A DNA stretch of 64,000 bases, from assembly GCF_042427615.1 (NCBI RefSeq), contig NZ_JBHMEZ010000011.1, positions 248,001-312,000 on the forward strand, written 5' to 3'. The DNA is from Formosa undariae. GTDB lineage: Bacteria; Bacteroidota; Bacteroidia; Flavobacteriales; Flavobacteriaceae. Below are positions 33,759 through 42,410 of the stretch, in pieces (position 1 is the stretch's first letter; each line of letters begins with the position of its first letter). A program made the translations under genes and the position numbers. The notes below the pieces were generated by a model that was not told the origin of the DNA, made no database searches, and was given only the letters and a program-made list of their open reading frames with translations.

Positions 33759-35474
33759 TTATCCGATAATCATACCTGCAATAGTAGCCGATAGTAACGA
33801 TGCAATTGTTCCTCCAATTAAGGCGCGGATACCAAATTCTGAAAGGGTCTTACGTTGCCCAGGAGCTAAAGAGCCAATCCCTCCAATTTGAATTCCAATA
33901 GATGCAAAATTCGCAAATCCGCACAGCATATAAGTGGCCATGATGATAGATTTTTCGTATTGAAAATGAATAGGATTTGCAATATTTTTAAGCTCAGCTA
34001 GCTGGATATAACCCACAAATTCGCTGGCAGCAAGTTTAATACCTAATAGTTGTCCCATAAGTGCCATATCTTGTTTTGCAACACCGATAACCCACATTAA
34101 AGGAGAGAAAATATATCCTAAAAGAAATTCTAAAGAAAGTGCAGCATATGGTGTGTTGTGAGAAATCCAAGTATTCAGTCCACCAATTAATCCTATTTTT
34201 CCAAACCCGTAATTTATCATAGCAATAAAGGCTACAAAAACCAATAGCATCGCACCAACATTTGCTGCTAGTTTTAGTCCTTCGGTAGTTCCATTTGCAA
34301 TGGCATCTAATATGTTTGAACCTATGTTGTCTTGAGAAACTTCGAGTTCTGCATTTATTTTTTCTTGTTGTGGGTATAACATTTTAGAGATTACAATAGC
34401 ACCAGGGGCAGCCATTACAGAAGCTGTTAATAAGTGTTTCGCATAAAATATTTTTAATGCTTGATCTTCACCTCCTAAAAACCCTATATATGCAGCTAAT
34501 ACACCACCGGCTACAGTAGCCATTCCTCCAACCATAACAAGGAGTATTTCGGACCTTGTCATGCGTTCTAAATACGCCTTAATCATTAATGGTGCTTCGG
34601 TCTGACCTAGGAATATATTTCCTGCGACACTTAAACTTTCAGCTCCAGAAATACCTAATAACTTGGTTAATACCCATGCCATTCCTTTTACTACTATTTG
34701 AATTACACCTAGGTAAAACAATACCGATGTTAAAGCTGAAAAGAATATAATAGTTGGTAAAATTTGAAAGACAAAAATGAATCCGAAACTATCAACATTC
34801 ATCATGTCTCCTAATAGAAACTGACTTCCAGCTTGTGTAAATTCTAGGATTTTGACGAATATTTTTCCGACGAATTCGAAACCATCTTGTACAAATTCAA
34901 TCTTTAAAACACCAATAGCTAGTATGGCTTGAGCGCTAAGTCCGGCTCCAATAGTTTTCCAATTTATGGCTTTTCTATTGTTACTTAATGCATAACATAT
35001 AACTAATAATACAAGCATACCAAGTAAACCACGAAGTAAACTATTAGTAGAAAAACCTTGACTAGGAATTATAGTATCTGTTTCTGCAGAGGCAATAGCA
35101 CTTGGGGAAACAGAGAGTGCTGTTTTAAAAGAATAGGTGTTTTCAAGTTCTGAAAACACTAAGGTAGAATCTGTTAATTCTGTAATTTTGTAATGCTGAA
35201 TATCGTCTCTAGGCGTATTATAATAAAAAACCAATAGATTATTCTGTAGCATATAATTTCCGCTAGCAGTTATAGAATCTTGATCTTTAAATGTAATATC
35301 GAATTCTCCGTCTTCAAGGTTTAGAGATTCTAAAGTTTTATTTGCCGTTTGGGTAGAATCTTTAGTTGTGCTTTCAAGCTGGTCTAGCTGCCATAGTTTT
35401 TCTATGCTTTGTGCCTGAACGTTTAAAAACATTCCGGAAAAAATAAAAGCAATGACAAATAAAAATTGTTTCAT
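33759..35474 (-). CDS. CNT-family nucleoside transporter with a secreted N-terminal domain
   Basis: A 571-residue transporter. The N-terminus is unusual: a signal peptide (1-22, NVQAQ) and a small domain (about 23-120, EKLWQLDQLE, GEFDITFKDQDSITASGNYM, FYYNTPRDDIQHYKI) resembling lipocalin-like beta modules that report substrate conversion in Bacteroidota lipoproteins. From about 143 on it is a concentrative nucleoside transporter with the motif GQTEAPL (290-296) and helices that import nucleosides with Na+ or H+. Substrate selectivity is unknown. Downstream of the DUF151 gene by only 17 bp, so probably cotranscribed. It would supply deoxynucleosides to the kinases in this window. Confidence 0.88.
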   Translation of the reverse strand: MKQFLFVIAFIFSGMFLNVQAQSIEKLWQLDQLESTTKDSTQTANKTLESLNLEDGEFDITFKDQDSITASGNYMLQNNLLVFYYNTPRDDIQHYKITELTDSTLVFSELENTYSFKTALSVSPSAIASAETDTIIPSQGFSTNSLLRGLLGMLVLLVICYALSNNRKAINWKTIGAGLSAQAILAIGVLKIEFVQDGFEFVGKIFVKILEFTQAGSQFLLGDMMNVDSFGFIFVFQILPTIIFFSALTSVLFYLGVIQIVVKGMAWVLTKLLGISGAESLSVAGNIFLGQTEAPLMIKAYLERMTRSEILLVMVGGMATVAGGVLAAYIGFLGGEDQALKIFYAKHLLTASVMAAPGAIVISKMLYPQQEKINAELEVSQDNIGSNILDAIANGTTEGLKLAANVGAMLLVFVAFIAMINYGFGKIGLIGGLNTWISHNTPYAALSLEFLLGYIFSPLMWVIGVAKQDMALMGQLLGIKLAASEFVGYIQLAELKNIANPIHFQYEKSIIMATYMLCGFANFASIGIQIGGIGSLAPGQRKTLSEFGIRALIGGTIASLLSATIAGMIIG

Positions 35475-35491
35475 AATTATATAAATGGGCT

Positions 35492-36103
35492 TTAACGTTT
35501 CGAAATTTCATCTCGAATTTTAACAGCTTTTTCGTAGTCTTCATTCATGACTGCTTCTGTTAATAATTGATTCAATTCGTCTAAAGTTTTACTCTTATAA
35601 ACATCTTGAGTAGATGGTTTTTCATGTTCTTCAGCAATGAAATCTTCAACCAAAACATCTTTATTATCCGACGCTTCGTTTTCAGGATTCACTTTTAAAT
35701 AAATTCCTGCTTTGTCCAAAATGTTTTTATACGTAAAAATAGGGGCTTGAAAACGTAAAGCCAATGCAATCGCATCGCTTGTTCTAGCATCTATAATTTC
35801 TTCAATTTTATCGCGCTCGCAAATCAGGCTAGAATAAAACACACCATCTACCAATTTATGAATAATTACCTGTTTAACAGTAATATCAAATCTATCGGAA
35901 AAATTCTTAAATAAATCGTGGGTTAATGGGCGCGGAGGCCTAATCTCTTTCTCAAGAGCTATGGCAATAGATTGTGCTTCGAATGCACCAATAACGATTG
36001 GCAATTTGCGATCGCCGTCTACCTCATTGAGTATTAAAGCGTAAGCGCCATTTTGCGTCTGGCTGTAGGAAATACCTTTTATATTAAGTCTAACTAAACT
36101 CAT
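35492..36103 (-). CDS. Bifunctional nuclease family (DUF151) protein with a C-terminal UVR motif
   Basis: A 203-residue protein. Residues 1-135 form the DUF151 domain (LPIVIGAFEAQSIAIALEK, RPLTHDLF, DARTSDAIALALRFQAPIFT), whose plant and Thermotoga members have nuclease activity or bind nucleic acid. A UVR motif closes the chain (about 167-203, LDELNQLLTEAVMNEDYEKAVKIRDEI), the type that mediates UvrB-UvrC contacts. Function in Bacteroidota is not established. The NupC-like gene follows at 17 bp. Confidence 0.87.
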   Translation of the reverse strand: MSLVRLNIKGISYSQTQNGAYALILNEVDGDRKLPIVIGAFEAQSIAIALEKEIRPPRPLTHDLFKNFSDRFDITVKQVIIHKLVDGVFYSSLICERDKIEEIIDARTSDAIALALRFQAPIFTYKNILDKAGIYLKVNPENEASDNKDVLVEDFIAEEHEKPSTQDVYKSKTLDELNQLLTEAVMNEDYEKAVKIRDEISKR

Positions 36104-36117
36104 AATTTAAAAACACA

Positions 36118-36247
36118 AAAGACTGTTTAAATTAGGACTTTACCAAACCTATTCCTAGTTTTTTGTCAAAACTAAAAAATGAAAATAGGGGAACTCCTTT
36201 AAATTTTAATTAAAATTTGAAGGGTAGGAGTCTTTTAAACAGTCTTT
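36118..36247. repeat. Nested inverted-repeat element, 130 bp
   Basis: Perfect 14-bp terminal inverted repeats AAAGACTGTTTAAA (36118-36131) and TTTAAACAGTCTTT (36234-36247) enclose further pairs: TAGTTTT/AAAACTA, CCTATT/AATAGG, ACTCCT/AGGAGT and the long near-palindrome CCTTTAAATTTT/AAAATTTGAAGG. It lies between the end of etfA and the start of the DUF151 gene, both on the minus strand. It may be a large terminator or structured leader RNA, or a MITE-like insertion with terminal inverted repeats. I see no second copy in this window. Confidence 0.6.
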
Positions 36248-36272
36248 GATTATAATATCAAGTTAATATAAA

Positions 36273-37235
36273 TTATGCGTTTTGGGCTTTAAACGCTTTT
36301 AATTTTTCGATTAGTGCAGGTACAACTTCAAAAGCATCGCCAACAACACCGTAATCTGCCGCCTTAAAGAAAGGAGCTTCTGGGTCTGTGTTAATTACTA
36401 ATTTTACTTTAGAGGCATTAATTCCTGCTAAATGTTGAATTGCTCCAGAAATTCCGATTGCAATATACAAGTTCGATGCGACTGGTTTTCCTGTTTGCCC
36501 AACATGCTCACCGTGTGGTCTCCATCCTAAATCAGACACTGGCTTAGAACAAGCTGTTGCAGCGCCTAATACTTCGGCTAAATCTTCGATCATTCCCCAG
36601 TTTTCCGGACCTTTTAATCCGCGACCTCCAGAAATTACAATTTCTGCATCTGCAATAGTTACTTTATCTGTGGCTTTATCTACAGATTCTACATGCACGC
36701 CGTTTTCAGGAATAGATGGAGAATAATTAGTGACTTCTGCTTCAGTTTCATTCTCTTTTAAGCCGAAAGCATTTTTAGAGACTCCAATTAATTTAATATC
36801 TGTACTAATGCTTGTTTCGTTAAATGCTTTATTGGTAAACGCCGTACGTTTTACGGTAAAAGGAGATATACTTGAAGGAGCTGCAACAACATTAGAAGCG
36901 TAACCCGCTTTTAAAGCGATTGCTAATAGGGGGGCTAAATATTTACTATCTGCGCTAGAACTTACAATAACAACTTTAGAGCCTTGTTCGTCGGCTGCTT
37001 GGTTGATAACGTTGGCATAAGATTTGGCGTTAAATGCACTTAATTTTTCATCGGTAATATTTAATACTTTAGTTACGCCGTAGGCTCCTAAAATTGAAGG
37101 GTCTTCTGCATTAATAGAAATGGCAGTAACCGACGTTCCTAATTGGTCGGCAACAGCTCTGGCGTAAGATGCTACTTCGAAAGCAACTTTCTTAAATTTA
37201 CCTTGTTCTGATTCTGTATATACTAAAACTGACAT
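36273..37235 (-). CDS. etfA: Electron transfer flavoprotein, alpha subunit
   Basis: The FAD-binding subunit (320 residues) of ETF, which takes electrons from acyl-CoA and other dehydrogenases and passes them to ETF:quinone oxidoreductase. The C-terminal FAD domain is intact: GGRGLKGPENW, GQTGKPVASNLYIAIGISGAIQHLAGI and VINTDPEAPFFKAADYGVVGD. It follows etfB by 53 bp. No acyl-CoA dehydrogenase gene is in the window. Confidence 0.96.
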   Translation of the reverse strand: MSVLVYTESEQGKFKKVAFEVASYARAVADQLGTSVTAISINAEDPSILGAYGVTKVLNITDEKLSAFNAKSYANVINQAADEQGSKVVIVSSSADSKYLAPLLAIALKAGYASNVVAAPSSISPFTVKRTAFTNKAFNETSISTDIKLIGVSKNAFGLKENETEAEVTNYSPSIPENGVHVESVDKATDKVTIADAEIVISGGRGLKGPENWGMIEDLAEVLGAATACSKPVSDLGWRPHGEHVGQTGKPVASNLYIAIGISGAIQHLAGINASKVKLVINTDPEAPFFKAADYGVVGDAFEVVPALIEKLKAFKAQNA

Positions 37236-37288
37236 AATGTTTTGATTTTAAATTTCAATAGAAAATTCTTTGTGGTATTGAAATGTGA

Positions 37289-38035
37289 TTAAATGACTTT
37301 GGCTTCGTTGTGAAGTAAATTAACCAACTCGTCTAAATTATCTGGAGATACTAATGTTACTGCTCCTTTAGGTGTCGGTTTTTCAAATTTAACTGAAACT
37401 GTTTCTGTTGAAGCGTCAATAGGCTCTAGGATAGTTAATGGTTTTTTACGTGCCATCATTATACCTCTCATATTAGGAATACGTAAATCACTTTCTTCTA
37501 CTAATCCTTTTTGTGCACCTATAACTAAAGGTAAAGCTGTAGAAACGGTTTCTTTTCCACCGTCAATTTCACGAATCGCTTTTACATTAGTGCCATCAAT
37601 TTCTAGACTAATACAAGTGTTTACAAAATTAGCGTCTGTTAATCCCGCAATCATACCTGGAACCATTCCGCCATTATAATCTATAGACTCACGACCAGCA
37701 ATAACTAAATCGTAAGCACCGTCTTTTACCACCTTTGCTAACTGTTCTGCAACAGCATAACCGTCTAATGCAGGGGTGTTAACGCGAATAGCGCCATCTG
37801 CACCAAGTGCTAAGGCTTTGCGTAAAGTAGGTTCAGTTTCAGGTCCGCCAACATTTACAACATCTACACTAGCGCCTTGCTTTTCTTTAAACCACATGGC
37901 ACGTGTTAAACCATATTCATCGTTAGGGTTAATTATAAATTGTACACCATTGGTGTCGAATTTAGTATCTCCTTCTGCAAAATTTATCTTAGATGTCGTG
38001 TCTGGAACGTGACTTATACACACTAATATTTTCAT
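37289..38035 (-). CDS. etfB: Electron transfer flavoprotein, beta subunit
   Basis: The AMP-binding subunit (248 residues) of the ETF heterodimer. Characteristic parts are MKILVCISHVPDTTSKI, INPNDEYGLTRA, AGRESIDYNGGMVPGMIAG and the acyl-CoA-dehydrogenase recognition region LRIPNMRGIMMARKKPLTIL. First gene of the etfBA unit. A perfect palindrome lies about 70 bp upstream (38105-38128) and overlaps the expected -33 region, suggesting repression by a palindrome-binding regulator. Confidence 0.96.
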   Translation of the reverse strand: MKILVCISHVPDTTSKINFAEGDTKFDTNGVQFIINPNDEYGLTRAMWFKEKQGASVDVVNVGGPETEPTLRKALALGADGAIRVNTPALDGYAVAEQLAKVVKDGAYDLVIAGRESIDYNGGMVPGMIAGLTDANFVNTCISLEIDGTNVKAIREIDGGKETVSTALPLVIGAQKGLVEESDLRIPNMRGIMMARKKPLTILEPIDASTETVSVKFEKPTPKGAVTLVSPDNLDELVNLLHNEAKVI

Positions 38036-38080
38036 AATATTTATTTGTTATTATATATTAAGTATAGTTTTATTTGGTTA

Positions 38081-38088
38081 CGAAGTTA
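38081..38088 (-). promoter_or_regulatory. Possible -7 box of etfBA
   Basis: On the minus strand TAACTTCG matches TANNTTTG in seven of eight positions, about 45 nt before the etfB start codon. The -33 region predicted from it falls inside the palindrome 38105-38128. Confidence 0.35.
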
Positions 38089-38104
38089 TTGAATTTTATT
38101 TTAA

Positions 38105-38128
38105 TTTTACTATGCGTGCATAGTAAAA
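38105..38128. promoter_or_regulatory. Perfect palindrome, candidate operator of etfBA
   Basis: Arms TTTTACTATGC and GCATAGTAAAA (11 bp each) around a 2-bp centre GT. Size and symmetry fit the site of a dimeric regulator such as a TetR-type repressor; the regulator gene is not in this window. Position over the -33 region of the probable etfB promoter suggests repression. Confidence 0.6.
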
Positions 38129-38196
38129 ATGTAAAAAAAAGAGTTAATTTTTGCTAAATATGGAATTCGGCGCTTGGTAATCAAGATATGTGATAG

Positions 38197-38233
38197 GCGT
38201 GTATATGTACTAGAAACGAGAATATATACACGC
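38197..38233. repeat. Inverted repeat with 10-bp arms
   Basis: GCGTGTATAT (38197-38206) and ATATACACGC (38224-38233) pair perfectly with a 17-nt loop. No T-run follows on either strand, so it does not look like an ordinary terminator. Confidence 0.5.
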
Positions 38234-38708
38234 ATAAGAAGATTATCTAGGACAACATATAATCAGATTTTACAGACTCCTCATAAAATTATTTGCACTT
38301 AATTAATGAATCCGTAATTGATTTTATAGTGTAATTCTACTTTTTTTAAGTAACCAGTTGCTGGAGTATAAAAGTGCCAATTTCTTTTTTTGTATGACAT
38401 CAATTTTAGCGACACTATTTATTATACTGATGAATTTGAAAAAGATGATTGTGTTACTTTTTTTAAACAAGCATTTACCGCTTTAGGCCCGTATTGGAAG
38501 ATGTAATTAAAATCGTTTTCTATTTCTATTTTATGCATTAATTATTAGTATTAACTAGAAGGAAATAAAGGACAAGAGGGTGTTAGTTTTTAAAAATAAG
38601 AGACTGCTTTTTTGAGTTTTTAAACACAATAGAAGAGCTTTTGCGAATTTTATTTTCAATTTAATAAATTAATAAGAATTCTTTTATCGAAAGTTTTGCA
38701 TTTATTGT

Positions 38709-38716
38709 TATTTTTG
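38709..38716 (+). promoter_or_regulatory. -7 box of pdhB
   Basis: TATTTTTG, an exact TANNTTTG match, 22 nt before the pdhB start codon. A TTTG at 38695-38698 is only 10 nt upstream, too close to be the -33 partner. Confidence 0.5.
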
Positions 38717-38737
38717 TGGTCTTATAAAACATGATAC

Positions 38738-39718
38738 ATGAGAACAATTCAATTCAGAGAAGCGATTTGTGAAGCCATGAGTGAGGAAATGCGCAGAGAT
38801 GAGAGCATTTACTTAATGGGTGAAGAAGTTGCTGAATACAACGGTGCGTACAAAGCATCAAAAGGAATGTTAGACGAGTTTGGTGCAAAACGTGTTATCG
38901 ACACACCAATTGCAGAATTAGGTTTTGCAGGTATAGCTGTAGGTTCTACTATGACTGGTAACAGGCCAATCGTAGAATATATGACCTTCAACTTTTCGTT
39001 AGTAGGAATTGATCAAATTATAAATAATGCGGCTAAAATCAGACAAATGTCTGGTGGACAATTTAAGTGTCCAATCGTATTTAGAGGACCAACAGGTTCT
39101 GCAGGACAATTGGGAGCAACACACTCTCAAGCTTTCGAAAGCTGGTTTGCTAACACTCCAGGTTTAAAAGTAATTGTACCTTCTAATGTATACGATGCTA
39201 AAGGACTTTTAAAAGCAGCCATTCGTGACGACGATCCAGTAATTTTTATGGAGAGCGAACAAATGTATGGTGATAAAGGTGAAGTGCCAGAAGGAGAATA
39301 TGTTATTCCTATTGGTGTTGCTGATATTAAGCGTGAAGGAACTGACGTTACTATCGTTTCTTTTGGTAAAATCATTAAAGAAGCATATAAAGCTGCAGAT
39401 GAATTAGCTAAAGAAGGTATCTCTTGTGAAATTATAGATTTACGTACTGTGCGTCCATTAGATATAGATGCTGTTTTAAAATCTGTTAAGAAAACAAATA
39501 GATTGGTAATCTTAGAAGAAGCTTGGCCTTTTGGAAATGTATCTACAGAGATTACTTACCAAGTACAAGAAAAAGCATTCGATTATTTAGATGCTCCAAT
39601 TATAAAAATAAATACAGCAGATACACCTGCACCTTATTCTCCAGTATTATTGGCAGAATGGCTACCTAACAGCGACGAAGTTGTTAAAGCTGTTAAAAAG
39701 GTAATGTATAAAAAATAA
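38738..39718 (+). CDS. pdhB: Pyruvate dehydrogenase E1 component, beta subunit
   Basis: The beta chain (326 residues) of the thiamine-diphosphate E1 enzyme of the pyruvate dehydrogenase complex. Conserved stretches: IYLMGEEVAEYNGAYKASKGM, RVIDTPIAELGFAGIAVG, GGQFKCPIVFRGPTG, HSQAFESWFANTPGLKVIVPS and the C-terminal DTPAPYSPVLL. A branched-chain 2-oxoacid E1 beta would look similar; the opening EEVAEYNGAYK-x-x-KG favours pyruvate. The alpha subunit and E2 are not in the window, as is common in Flavobacteriia. Confidence 0.92.
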   Translation: MRTIQFREAICEAMSEEMRRDESIYLMGEEVAEYNGAYKASKGMLDEFGAKRVIDTPIAELGFAGIAVGSTMTGNRPIVEYMTFNFSLVGIDQIINNAAKIRQMSGGQFKCPIVFRGPTGSAGQLGATHSQAFESWFANTPGLKVIVPSNVYDAKGLLKAAIRDDDPVIFMESEQMYGDKGEVPEGEYVIPIGVADIKREGTDVTIVSFGKIIKEAYKAADELAKEGISCEIIDLRTVRPLDIDAVLKSVKKTNRLVILEEAWPFGNVSTEITYQVQEKAFDYLDAPIIKINTADTPAPYSPVLLAEWLPNSDEVVKAVKKVMYKK

Positions 39719-39786
39719 GTTGCATTATATTGCATAATTAAAACTTCATCAACATAATTTATTGCTGGTGAAGTTTTTTTTTAACT

Positions 39787-42279
39787 ATGAATTTAAAACT
39801 TAGCCTCACATTTTTCCTCCTCGGATGCTTATCCATACTAGCCCAAACAAAAGTTAGCGGAAACGTCTACGACGAAAGTAACGTACCAGTAGCTTATGCT
39901 AACGTTATTTTTAAAGGTTCCTCTCAAGGAACCATTACCAATGAGGACGGTAAATTCTACATGGAATCCGATTCTGAATGGGATACACTTTCCATTTCTT
40001 TTATCGGGTACATCACACAAGATATTTCATTATCTAAAAAAACGAATTACAACCTAAAAGTTGTTTTAGAGGAAGAAACCGCACAATTGGACCAAGTGGT
40101 TATTGTCGCTGGTAAACAGCCTAAAAAGAATAATCCCGCGATCGATATTTTGAGAAAAATATGGGAACACAAACGGAGAAATGGACTCCAAAAAGTTGAT
40201 CAATATGAATACGATAAGTACGAGAAAATTGAGTTCGACTTAAATACCATAGACAGTTCTTTAATGCAAAGCAGAATTTTTAAAGGCATGGAATTTGTCT
40301 TTGAATCTGTAGATACTTCTAATGTTACAGGGAAAACTTACTTGCCTATTTTTGTAAACGAATCGGCTAGTAAAGTATACGGTAATAATGTAACTTCAAA
40401 AGAGCGCGATGTTTTAAAAGGAAACAAAATGTCTGGTTTTAGTAATAATCAATTCATTTTAGATTTTATTAAAGACTTGTATTCTCAGTATGATGTTTAC
40501 GAAAACTATTTAAAATTCTTCGATAAAAGTTTTGTCAGTCCCTTATCAAAAACAGGAATAAACGTATATAATTATGTCTTGTCAGATAGTGCGTTTATAG
40601 ATAATAAATGGTGTTATAATATTATTTATTATCCGCGTCGTAAAAACGAGTTAACCTTTAAAGGAGATTTTTGGGTAAATGATTCTACGTTTGCTATCAA
40701 AAAAATAAACATGCAAGCCTCAAAAAGTGCGAATATAAATTGGGTAAAAGAAATTTATATAGAGCAGGAATTTGATGTCTTAAACGATTCTATATTTCTT
40801 ATAAAACGCGACTATTTTATGTCGGATTTTGCATTTAAGAAAAAGGAGGAAGCGCGAGGTGTTTATGGGAAACGTACCACACTTTACGATAATTATCTTT
40901 TCGATAAACCTCAAGTAGATGAGTTTTATGACGAGGAAGTTTTTGAATACAATACCGATACTTATAATAGAGATGATGCCTTTTGGGATAGCAACAGACT
41001 GGAAACCTTAAGTAAAGACGAAAAGGGAGTTTATAAAATGCTTGATACGTTACAAACCGTAAGGAAATTTAAACGTTTGTATAGTGCCGGAACGGTTTTG
41101 GCTTCAGGTTATGTTGAAATGGATCAGTTAAATATAGATTATGGTCCGATTTTTTCAACCTTTGGATATAACGAAGTCGAAGGTCTGCGTATTCGAGGTG
41201 GAGGGAGAACTTATTTTGGAGCAAACGATCCTTGGCGTTTAGAGGGGTTTGGAGCTTATGGTTTTCGTGATGAAAAAATAAAATATGGGATCTCAGGAAA
41301 ATGGTTAATTAATAAAGAAAACCGATTTATAATCTCTGGAGGACACCGAAAAGATATAGAACAAATAGGTGCAAGTTTAACAACGTCTACAGATGTGTTA
41401 GGACGTAGTTTAGCGTCGTCTGCACTATTTGCTAAAGGGACTAATGATAAATTGTCGAATATTGAATTGACTAGTTTGGCATTCGAATTGGAACCTATAA
41501 AGAATATGGTCTTTAGGTTAGGTGCAGATTTTAGAACGTTAAGTTCGGCTTCAGAAACCTTTAATTTAGATTACTATATAGACGATACATATACCGAAGT
41601 TGCTTCAGAAATAAAACAATTCGAAACCGCTTTATCTATAACCTATTTTCCAAATAGACGTATGACGGGGTATGGTGTAGAACGTTCAAGTGCGAATAAC
41701 GACTATGCAACTTTGTTTGCTCAAGTAAGTCATGGTGAGAAAAACTTATTAAAAAGTGATTTCGACTATACTAAAGTCCAGTTTTCATACACACAACCAT
41801 GGCAAGTTGGTGGATTTGGAAGACTGTTAACTACTGTAGAAGCGGGGAAAACATTTGGGGAAGTTCCTCTAGGTTTATTAAGTGTGGTTCCAGGGAACCA
41901 AGCTTACTTTTCAATTTATAATACCTTTTCTCAATTAAACTATTACGAATTTATCACAGATACGTATGTGTCTGCCCATATGGAGCATAATTTTAACGGA
42001 AGATTATTTTCTAGAATCCCTTTCTTACGTAAGTTAAACCTTAGAGAAATTGTGGGGTTAAGAGGAGTCTGGGGAGAAATTTCTGATGAAAATATAGCCT
42101 TGAGTGCTTCAGATGTGCCGTATCGCGCACCTAGCGATAAAGTGTACTATGAGTACAGTTTTGGGATAGGAAACATCTTTAAAGTTTTTAGAATAGATTT
42201 TAACTTTAGAGGAAATTATTTAGAAAATCCAGATGCACGTAATTTTGGTGTTACAGGTACTTTTGGATTCTATTTTTAA
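39787..42279 (+). CDS. DUF5686 outer-membrane protein with carboxypeptidase-like regulatory domain
   Basis: An 830-residue envelope protein. A signal peptide (about 1-19, ILAQT) precedes a CarboxypepD_reg-like beta-sandwich (about 20-95, KVSGNVYDESNVPVAYANVIF and GTITNEDGKFYM). The rest is the DUF5686 region, with many beta strands in the C-terminal half and a terminal GFYF, suggesting an outer-membrane barrel. No TonB-dependent plug domain is evident. Function unknown. It lies 69 bp downstream of pdhB, unrelated in function. Confidence 0.85.
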   Translation: MNLKLSLTFFLLGCLSILAQTKVSGNVYDESNVPVAYANVIFKGSSQGTITNEDGKFYMESDSEWDTLSISFIGYITQDISLSKKTNYNLKVVLEEETAQLDQVVIVAGKQPKKNNPAIDILRKIWEHKRRNGLQKVDQYEYDKYEKIEFDLNTIDSSLMQSRIFKGMEFVFESVDTSNVTGKTYLPIFVNESASKVYGNNVTSKERDVLKGNKMSGFSNNQFILDFIKDLYSQYDVYENYLKFFDKSFVSPLSKTGINVYNYVLSDSAFIDNKWCYNIIYYPRRKNELTFKGDFWVNDSTFAIKKINMQASKSANINWVKEIYIEQEFDVLNDSIFLIKRDYFMSDFAFKKKEEARGVYGKRTTLYDNYLFDKPQVDEFYDEEVFEYNTDTYNRDDAFWDSNRLETLSKDEKGVYKMLDTLQTVRKFKRLYSAGTVLASGYVEMDQLNIDYGPIFSTFGYNEVEGLRIRGGGRTYFGANDPWRLEGFGAYGFRDEKIKYGISGKWLINKENRFIISGGHRKDIEQIGASLTTSTDVLGRSLASSALFAKGTNDKLSNIELTSLAFELEPIKNMVFRLGADFRTLSSASETFNLDYYIDDTYTEVASEIKQFETALSITYFPNRRMTGYGVERSSANNDYATLFAQVSHGEKNLLKSDFDYTKVQFSYTQPWQVGGFGRLLTTVEAGKTFGEVPLGLLSVVPGNQAYFSIYNTFSQLNYYEFITDTYVSAHMEHNFNGRLFSRIPFLRKLNLREIVGLRGVWGEISDENIALSASDVPYRAPSDKVYYEYSFGIGNIFKVFRIDFNFRGNYLENPDARNFGVTGTFGFYF

Positions 42280-42410
42280 TTTTACGGCTTTAAATTGTAA
42301 GAATTATCATTTTAGAATGGTTTAATTCTGATTATATAAAAATCAATTCATTTTTAGGTTGCCTATAATTGTAGGGTTCAGTACATTTACCTACACTAAA
42401 CATAGTTAAT

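Larger units (their letters stand above)
38036..38737. other. 702-bp divergent intergenic region between etfB and pdhB
   Basis: No gene is supported. It holds the etfB operator-like palindrome (38105-38128), a second inverted repeat (38197-38233), a start-less open stretch of 43 codons on the plus strand (38375-38506, containing YDINFSDTIYYTDEFEKDD) that may be a gene remnant, and the pdhB promoter at its right end. Confidence 0.6.
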
